Source: Lachnospiraceae bacterium (lineage in GTDB: Bacteria; Bacillota; Clostridia; Lachnospirales; Lachnospiraceae). From it: a stretch of DNA of 48,212 nucleotides. A model generated the notes under the pieces. The model saw nothing but the letters and a program-made list of their open reading frames with translations. It ran no database searches and was not told where the DNA came from. The position numbers and the translations under genes are program-made. Within the stretch, counting starts at the first letter, position 1, and the number at the start of each line of letters is the position of its first letter. Below are positions 43,144-48,212 of the stretch, piece after piece. Location: NCBI GenBank assembly GCA_022792535.1, contig JAAWBG010000003.1, positions 1-48,212 on the forward strand. The letters are read 5' to 3'.

Positions 43144-44883
43144 ATGGCATTCGACGGAATCGTAATCGCAAATCTGGTAAAAGAATTAAAGGAAACCATC
43201 CTGAATGGAAGAATCAGCAAAATCGCACAGCCTGAAAAGGATGAACTTTTACTGACCATTAAGGGAAAAAACGGGCAGATCCGTCTTGTACTCTCTGCCA
43301 GCGCCTCCCTTCCGCTGATCTATCTTACAAAAACCAACAAACCCAGTCCCATGACTGCTCCTAACTTCTGTATGCTGCTGCGAAAGCACATTGCAAACGG
43401 AAGGATTACCAGCATTACCCAGCCTCACATGGAGCGCATCATCAATTTTGAAATTGAACACCTCAATGACATGGGAGATCTCTGCCGCAAACAATTAATT
43501 GTGGAAATTATGGGAAAACACAGCAATATTATTTTCTGTAATGAAGAAAATATGATTATTGACAGTATCAAGCACATTTCTGCACAGGTCAGCTCTGTCC
43601 GGGAAGTGCTTCCAGGAAGAACTTATTTCATTCCAGAGACACAAAACAAATCCAACCCTCTGCTGGCGGCCCAGGAATCTTTTTATGAAACTGTATACCG
43701 AAAACCAATGGCTGTACAGAAATCTATTTACAGTTCTTACACAGGAATCAGTCCCGTGTCCTCTTCTGAACTCTGTTTCCGTGCTTCTATTGATGGAGAC
43801 CGGCCGGCAGAGGCCTTGAGTGAAGAGGAAAAACTTCATCTTTTCCATCACTTTTCCTGGCTGATGGAAGACATCCAAGAAGGAAGGTTTTCTCCCAATA
43901 TCATAAAAAATGGAAAGGAACCCGTAGACTTTTCCTCCATTCTGCTGAAACAATATGGAGATTATACCACGATCTCATACACTTCCATCTCAGAGGTCTT
44001 AGAAACCTTCTACGCCGACAAAAATCTTTACACCAGAATCCGGCAAAAATCTGTGGATCTGCGCAAGATTGTCACCACAGTATTAGAGCGCAGCCGAAAA
44101 AAATATGATCTGCAGCAAAAACAGTTGAAAGACACCGAAAAGCGGGAAAAATACAAAGTATATGGAGAACTGATCCACACTTATGGCTATGAATTAGAGG
44201 AAAACGCCAAAACATTAGAAGCCCTCAATTATTATACCAACGAAATGATCTCCATTCCACTAGACCCTCAGCTCACGCCCCAGGAAAATGCACAAAAATA
44301 TTTTGACCGATACAACAAACTAAAACGCACTTGGGAAGCGCTGACAGAACTGATCCAGGACACAAAAGAAGAAATTCTTCATTTAGAATCTGTTTCCACT
44401 TCCTTAGACATTGCCACCTCGGAAGACGACCTGGCCCAGATCAAGGAAGAACTGATTCAAGCTGGCTATATCAAGAGAAAATCTACTGGCAAAAAAGAAA
44501 AAATCAAAAGCAAACCCTTTCATTATATTTCTTCTGATGGATACCACATTTATATTGGAAAAAATAATTTCCAAAATGAAGAACTCACTTTTAAATTTGC
44601 CGTGGGAAACGACTGGTGGTTTCACGCCAAGGGAATGCCTGGCTCCCATGTGATTGTAAAAACCAATGGAGAAGAACTGCCAGACCGCACTTTTGAGGAA
44701 GCCGGCCGCCTGGCCGCCTACTATTCCAAAGGAAGAAATACAGACAAAGTAGAGATTGATTACCTGGAAAAGAAAAATGTAAAAAAGCCAAATGGAAGCA
44801 AACCTGGATTCGTGGTATACTACACCAACTACTCTTTGATCGCCTCTCCTGACATCACGGGCCTCCAATTGATCTCTGATTAA
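43144..44883 (+). CDS. rqcH: Rqc2/NFACT family protein RqcH
   Basis: A 579-residue NFACT protein, also called fibronectin-binding protein A in older annotation. The NFACT-N domain starts AFDGIVIANLVKELKETILNGRISKI; a long coiled coil spans about 290-430, and the C-terminal NFACT-R domain has FKFAVGNDWWFHAKGMPGSHVIVK. In Bacillus RqcH adds alanine tails to nascent chains on stalled 50S subunits for ClpXP decay. AAGGAGG lies 7 bases before the ATG at 43144; a much longer upstream extension crosses ireB and is rejected. Confidence 0.94.
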   Translation: MAFDGIVIANLVKELKETILNGRISKIAQPEKDELLLTIKGKNGQIRLVLSASASLPLIYLTKTNKPSPMTAPNFCMLLRKHIANGRITSITQPHMERIINFEIEHLNDMGDLCRKQLIVEIMGKHSNIIFCNEENMIIDSIKHISAQVSSVREVLPGRTYFIPETQNKSNPLLAAQESFYETVYRKPMAVQKSIYSSYTGISPVSSSELCFRASIDGDRPAEALSEEEKLHLFHHFSWLMEDIQEGRFSPNIIKNGKEPVDFSSILLKQYGDYTTISYTSISEVLETFYADKNLYTRIRQKSVDLRKIVTTVLERSRKKYDLQQKQLKDTEKREKYKVYGELIHTYGYELEENAKTLEALNYYTNEMISIPLDPQLTPQENAQKYFDRYNKLKRTWEALTELIQDTKEEILHLESVSTSLDIATSEDDLAQIKEELIQAGYIKRKSTGKKEKIKSKPFHYISSDGYHIYIGKNNFQNEELTFKFAVGNDWWFHAKGMPGSHVIVKTNGEELPDRTFEEAGRLAAYYSKGRNTDKVEIDYLEKKNVKKPNGSKPGFVVYYTNYSLIASPDITGLQLISD

Positions 44884-45093
44884 AATTGTTTACATTTTTT
44901 GCTAAAATCGGAAAGAACTGCATGTCTAAACCTGTTTTCCATGCATATACTATGCTTGTAACAAATGAGTTACAAAGCAGACGTGCTGTCACACAAACAG
45001 ATGATAAAAAGTACGTTAACAAAAGAAATGTGTTACAAAACAGGAAACATTCCAAAAGAATGGTAATAACAAAAGACAACAGGAGGTAACGAT
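44884..45093 (+). other. Leader region of the spore protein gene, with short repeats
   Basis: No convincing gene. It contains GTAAC-AAATGA-GTTAC (a 5-bp hairpin) and an imperfect direct repeat, TAACAAATGAGTTACAAAGCAG near 44960 and a similar run near 45020. SigG-like matches exist, the best being GCAGA, 18 bases, GATGATA, but none is decisive. A ribosome site AGGAGG precedes the spore gene. Confidence 0.4.
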
Positions 45094-45297
45094 ATGTCTC
45101 ATTCATCAAACAGAGCGGTAATACCGGAAGCAAAAAGTGCATTGGATAAGTTTAAGTTTGAGGTTGCAAACGAAATCGGCGTGCCTTTAAAAAACGGTTA
45201 TAACGGAGATCTGACTTCCAGACAGAATGGTTCTGTCGGTGGTTATATGGTGAAGAAAATGATCGAAGCCCAGGAGAGACAAATGTCTGGTAAATAA
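45094..45297 (+). CDS. Alpha/beta-type small acid-soluble spore protein
   Basis: A 67-residue SASP with the family pattern ALDKFKFEVANEIGVPL and GDLTSRQNGSVGGYMVKKMIEAQE. These proteins coat DNA in the dormant spore and protect it from UV and heat; the GPR protease site would be in the KFEVANEIG segment. Its expression should depend on the forespore sigma factor SigG. Together with the SigK-like fragment it shows the host forms spores. Confidence 0.95.
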   Translation: MSHSSNRAVIPEAKSALDKFKFEVANEIGVPLKNGYNGDLTSRQNGSVGGYMVKKMIEAQERQMSGK

Positions 45298-45352
45298 GCA
45301 ATTACATTTTGCTTTTTGAACAGATCAATACCAGTAGAAAACAACAGAATTT

Positions 45353-45391
45353 AGAAAAGAAGATGTCAGTATCTCTGGCATCTTCTTTTCT
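45353..45391. terminator. Bidirectional terminator between the spore protein gene and pnp
   Basis: A 17-bp stem (45353-45369 with 45375-45391, one G-T type pair), a 5-base loop, and T-rich outer ends on both strands. It lies between two convergent genes. Confidence 0.8.
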
Positions 45392-45425
45392 GTCGTATGA
45401 AAAACCTTTTCCCTTTCAAAAGTTT

Positions 45426-47516
45426 TTAGTTCTTAGGAACATCTTTGATGGAAAAGCTGATTCTTCCCATCTTGTCCTTTCCAAGACAGACGACTTTCAC
45501 CATATCTCCTAAGGTTAAAACATCCTCCACACGGTTGATTCTCTCCTTGGAAATCTTAGAAATGTGAACCATTCCTTCTTTTCCAGGCGCAAACTCCAAA
45601 AATGCGCCGAATTCTTTGATACTGATTACTTTTCCAACAAAGATCTGACCTGACTCAAAATCTGTGGTAATAATCTCAATCATCTTCATTGCCTTATCCA
45701 TCATATCTTTCTCTGTTCCGCAGATGGATACTGCGCCTTCGTCGCTGATATCAATCTTAACGCCTGTCTGTTCAATAATCGCGTTGATGGTTTTTCCTCT
45801 CTGTCCAACCACATCGCCGATTTTTGCCGGATCAATCTGGATCTGAATAATCTTCGGCGCATATTTACCCACTTCTTTTCTAGGCTCAGAGATTGCTTTG
45901 GACATTACTTCATCCATAATATACAATCTGGCCTCCCTGGTTCTTCGGATAGCCTCTTCCACGATAGGTCTGGTCAGACCATGAATCTTAATATCCATCT
46001 GAATCGCTGTAATGCCTTCATGAGTTCCTGTCACCTTAAAATCCATATCTCCGAAAAAGTCTTCTAGTCCCTGAATATCTGTCAATACCAGATAGTCATC
46101 GTCTGTCTCTCCCGTTACAAGACCGCAGGAAATACCTGCCACCATTTTTTTGATGGGAACGCCTGCCGCCATCAATGCCAAACAAGATGCGCAAGTGGAG
46201 GCCATAGAAGTAGAACCATTGGATTCAAAGGTTTCCGATACTGCACGGATTGCATAGGGAAATTCCTCTTCTGTAGGCAGTACTGGGATCAATGCCCGCT
46301 CTGCCAAAGCTCCATGACCAATTTCCCGTCGTCCTGGTCCTCTGCTGGGCTTTGTCTCTCCTACAGAGTAGGATGGGAAATTGTAGTGATGCATATATCG
46401 TTTGTTGACTTCATTCTCGTCTAACCCATCAATACGCTGAACTTCTGATAAGGGAGCCAGAGTTACAATATCACAGATCTGTGTCTGTCCCCTGGTAAAC
46501 ATAGCAGAACCATGTACACGGGGGATCAGATCTACTTCTGCTGCCAGAGGACGAATCTGATCAATGGCACGTCCATCCGGTCTCTTGTGATCTTTCAGAA
46601 TCATTTTGCGGACAGTCTTTTTCTGATACTGATAAATGGCCTCTCCTAATACTTCCAGCCACTCTTCCTTCTCTGCAAACGCCTCTTCTAACTGCTCTGT
46701 AATATTTCTGATATTTTCTTCCCGTACCTGCTTCTCATCGGTAAATACTGCCTCCTCCATCTTCTCTGGTGGTACCAGCTCCCGAATGGCTGCAAATAAC
46801 TCTTCTGGAACAGCACAACTGGTATACGTATGTTTAGCTTTTCCAACCTCTGCTGTCATTTCATTGATAAAAGCAATAATCGTCTGATTGATCTCATGGG
46901 CCTTATAGATTGCCTCAATCATTTTATCTTCTGGTATCTCGTTGGCACCGGCTTCAATCATGATCACTTTTTCACTGGTGGAAGCCACGGTCAGATTCAA
47001 ATCTCCATTCTTCCACTGTTCCTGGGAAGGATTAATCACAAATTCCCCGTTGATCATTCCAATCTGGGTAGTGGCGCAGGGACCTGCAAAAGGAATATCA
47101 GAAATACTGGTTGCAATAGCAGAGCCAAGCATCGCCACTAATTCCGGCCGGCACTGAGGATCTACGCTCATAACCAAATTATTTAAAGTCACGTCATTCC
47201 GGTAATCCTTTGGGAACAAAGGACGCATTGGACGGTCAATGACACGGGAAGTTAAAACTGCATTTTCAGAAGCTTTTCCCTCTCGTTTGTTAAATCCTCC
47301 TGGTATCTTTCCAACAGAATATAATTTTTCTTCATATTCCACACTCAAAGGGAAAAAGTCAATTCCCTCTCTTGGTTTGTCCGATGCAGTTGCAGTACAC
47401 AATACAACGGTGTCGCCATAGTGCATAAGCGCAGCGCCATTTGCCTGAGCTGCCACTCTTCCAATATCTACACGCAATGTTCTGCCTGCCAATTCCATGG
47501 TAAACTGTTTCAACAT
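45426..47516 (-). CDS. pnp: Polynucleotide phosphorylase
   Basis: A 696-residue exoribonuclease: two RNase PH domains (about 1-230 and 310-545), then KH (about 555-610, IGDVVGQRGKTINAI) and S1 (about 622-690, GKVISIKEFGAFLEFAPGKEGMVHIS). It degrades RNA 3' to 5' using phosphate. It follows rpsO, the near-universal order. The leader carries a long hairpin. Start: ATG after AAAGGAG. Confidence 0.97.
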   Translation of the reverse strand: MLKQFTMELAGRTLRVDIGRVAAQANGAALMHYGDTVVLCTATASDKPREGIDFFPLSVEYEEKLYSVGKIPGGFNKREGKASENAVLTSRVIDRPMRPLFPKDYRNDVTLNNLVMSVDPQCRPELVAMLGSAIATSISDIPFAGPCATTQIGMINGEFVINPSQEQWKNGDLNLTVASTSEKVIMIEAGANEIPEDKMIEAIYKAHEINQTIIAFINEMTAEVGKAKHTYTSCAVPEELFAAIRELVPPEKMEEAVFTDEKQVREENIRNITEQLEEAFAEKEEWLEVLGEAIYQYQKKTVRKMILKDHKRPDGRAIDQIRPLAAEVDLIPRVHGSAMFTRGQTQICDIVTLAPLSEVQRIDGLDENEVNKRYMHHYNFPSYSVGETKPSRGPGRREIGHGALAERALIPVLPTEEEFPYAIRAVSETFESNGSTSMASTCASCLALMAAGVPIKKMVAGISCGLVTGETDDDYLVLTDIQGLEDFFGDMDFKVTGTHEGITAIQMDIKIHGLTRPIVEEAIRRTREARLYIMDEVMSKAISEPRKEVGKYAPKIIQIQIDPAKIGDVVGQRGKTINAIIEQTGVKIDISDEGAVSICGTEKDMMDKAMKMIEIITTDFESGQIFVGKVISIKEFGAFLEFAPGKEGMVHISKISKERINRVEDVLTLGDMVKVVCLGKDKMGRISFSIKDVPKN

Positions 47517-47550
47517 ATTTTCTCTCCTTTATCTTTCATCGCTTTTACCA

Positions 47551-47627
47551 GGCAGAAGATACCGAAACTACTGAGCTATACACAATCCCTTATATACAGC
47601 TCAGTGGTCTCGGAACTTCCTTCTGCC
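47551..47627 (-). promoter_or_regulatory. Long stem-loop in the pnp leader
   Basis: GGCAGAAG (47551-47558) pairs with CTTCTGCC (47620-47627), and 47562-47582 pairs with 47593-47613 over 21 bases with one mismatch and three G-U pairs. The stem sits 35 bases before pnp. In E. coli a long pnp leader stem is cut by RNase III and lets PNPase repress itself; this may be an analogue. Confidence 0.65.
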
Positions 47628-47693
47628 AAGATTGAGCCTTTCAAAAACACCTCTATACTTCTACACTTCAGCGCAGCAGTGTCTTTCTGCTAT

Positions 47694-47721
47694 TATAAAA
47701 TAGAGCGGAAAACCGCTCTAT
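47694..47721 (-). terminator. Partial terminator after rpsO
   Basis: On the minus strand a 9-bp stem ATAGAGCGG / CCGCTCTAT with loop TTTT is followed by TTTAT. It lies 16 bases past the rpsO stop. Some read-through into pnp is likely, because no clear separate pnp promoter was seen. Confidence 0.7.
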
Positions 47722-47736
47722 TCTAATAGAAAGGAA

Positions 47737-48003
47737 TTACTTTCTGATTCCTAAACGCTCAATTAAATTACGATATCTCTCGATATCTGATCTTTTCAGA
47801 TATGCAAGCATACCACGTCTCTGACCTACCATTTTTAAAAGCCCCCGTCTGGAATGATGGTCTTTGGGATTTACTTTCAAATGATCTGTCAATTCCTGAA
47901 TTCTTGCCGTCAAAATTGCAATCTGAACTTCCGGTGAGCCTGTATCTCCCGGTGTTCTTCCGTATTCTGCAATAATTGCCTGTTTCTTTTCTTTTGCTAT
48001 CAT
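47737..48003 (-). CDS. rpsO: 30S ribosomal protein S15
   Basis: An 88-residue protein of normal length. [49 protein letters not shown] is the S15 signature; it binds the 16S rRNA three-way junction early in 30S assembly. AAGGAGG lies 9 bases before the ATG. It has its own promoter and a structured leader, and is cotranscribed at least partly with pnp. Confidence 0.98.
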   Translation of the reverse strand: MIAKEKKQAIIAEYGRTPGDTGSPEVQIAILTARIQELTDHLKVNPKDHHSRRGLLKMVGQRRGMLAYLKRSDIERYRNLIERLGIRK

Positions 48004-48014
48004 GTTCTGATAAC

Positions 48015-48112
48015 CTCCTTAAAATAATATTATCGCCCAACTGCCTGAGATATTAAGTAATGGTCGGAGTCTCCGGTTACTGAATATGGGCTGCCTCATA
48101 TCTTCTTAAATT
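48015..48112 (-). promoter_or_regulatory. Candidate S15 autoregulatory leader RNA
   Basis: In the rpsO leader, GCCCA and TGGGC enclose AGTAA / TTACT and a small CGGA-GAC-TCCG hairpin, and AGATAT / ATATCT can pair across the outside. S15 is known to repress its own mRNA by binding a leader that mimics its rRNA site, and several unrelated leader classes exist. The structure is by eye only. Confidence 0.4.
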
Positions 48113-48141
48113 CCTGTCAAAGGAATCCGCTATCGTGCACT

Positions 48142-48170
48142 ATTCTATCACAAGTGATACCGCTTGTAAA
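48142..48170 (-). promoter_or_regulatory. Promoter of rpsO
   Basis: TTTACA (48170-48165) and TAGAAT (48147-48142), spacer 17, on the minus strand. It gives an rpsO leader of about 130 bases. Confidence 0.65.
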
Positions 48171-48172
48171 GA

Positions 48173-48211
48173 TTATGCTACCTTGCTTTTTGCAAGTTCT
48201 GCTAAAGTTGC
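48173..48211 (-). CDS. Possible C-terminal end of an upstream gene
   Basis: At the right edge one minus-strand frame reads ATLAELAKSKVA and then a stop. The composition is protein-like, and the stop lies just before the rpsO promoter, as expected for a gene end. Only 12 residues are visible, so the protein cannot be named. Confidence 0.3.
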   Translation of the reverse strand, partial: ATLAELAKSKVA

Positions 48212-48212
48212 A

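Noticed and set aside
44918-44952. SigG promoter GCATG...CATATAC for the spore protein
   Set aside because: The spacer is 19 and the -10 matches the consensus at only five of seven positions; another site further on is equally plausible, so none is called.
44886-45089. A 67-codon plus-strand frame upstream of the spore protein gene
   Set aside because: No ribosome site, no recognisable pattern and it is rich in Lys/Arg/Asn from AT-rich sequence; it is probably leader DNA.
1-48212. CRISPR array, tRNA or rRNA gene, prophage, insertion sequence with transposase, or toxin-antitoxin pair
   Set aside because: No repeat-spacer pattern, tRNA-like cloverleaf, rRNA segment or matching protein was seen by reading; the foldbacks carry no transposase.

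Overview
The window looks like a chromosomal core-genome segment of a spore-forming Firmicute of the class Clostridia, most likely family Lachnospiraceae (Blautia/Ruminococcus/Dorea-like). The reasons are: strong AGGAGG-type ribosome sites, low-to-moderate GC, an alpha/beta-type small acid-soluble spore protein, the start of a SigK-like sporulation sigma factor, a single-chain bacterial glycyl-tRNA synthetase, a type II fatty-acid cluster that uses FabK, and several Clostridia marker families (DUF4250, DUF5662, DUF1905, DUF1292, IreB, YlbF). No phage, integrase, CRISPR array, rRNA or tRNA gene is seen.

Layout. 1-3.8 kb: a partial sigma factor, DUF4250, DUF5662, TraX and a glycogen-debranching-like GH13 protein that has lost its catalytic motifs. 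3.8-12.1 kb: a complete minus-strand fatty-acid operon acpP-fabK-fabD-fabG-fabF-accB-fabZ-accC-accDA, where the two carboxyltransferase subunits are fused and the acpP promoter carries two FabT-like palindromes. 12.1-14.2 kb: two large foldback elements flanking an HD-GYP protein, then DUF1292. 14.2-21.2 kb: M16C peptidase-era-yqzL-recO-lipoprotein-glyS. 21.2-24.2 kb: foldbacks, a cold shock gene, an MscS channel and a degenerate tandem HD-domain protein. 24.2-29.5 kb: leuB-ilvB-serC-serA amino-acid operon. 29.6-34.4 kb: a P-loop kinase, a nitroreductase, tgt-yajC, DUF1905 and a secreted metallo-beta-lactamase-fold protein. 34.5-35.9 kb: aroC with a repeated, structured leader. 36-43 kb: a long minus-strand run ireB-ruvX-DUF1292-fur-rnj-ylbF-mltG-like-trmR-trhP-lactonase, close to the Bacillus yrzL-yrrK-yrzB / yrrL-yrrM-yrrN-yrrO neighbourhoods. 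43-48.2 kb: rqcH, a spore protein, pnp and rpsO with structured leaders.

How the genes work together. The fatty-acid block makes malonyl-CoA (acc genes) and runs the elongation cycle (fab genes) on AcpP; fabH is not in the window. leuB, ilvB, serC and serA serve branched-chain amino acid and serine synthesis. Several genes serve RNA and translation: tgt (queuosine), trhP/trmR (5-methoxyuridine at the wobble base), glyS, era, rnj, pnp, rpsO and rqcH.

The most unusual content is intergenic. At least six foldback elements occupy gaps between genes; two share a motif with a compensatory base-pair change, and two share a 44-bp core in opposite orientation. Everything here comes from reading the sequence; no database search or folding software was run.
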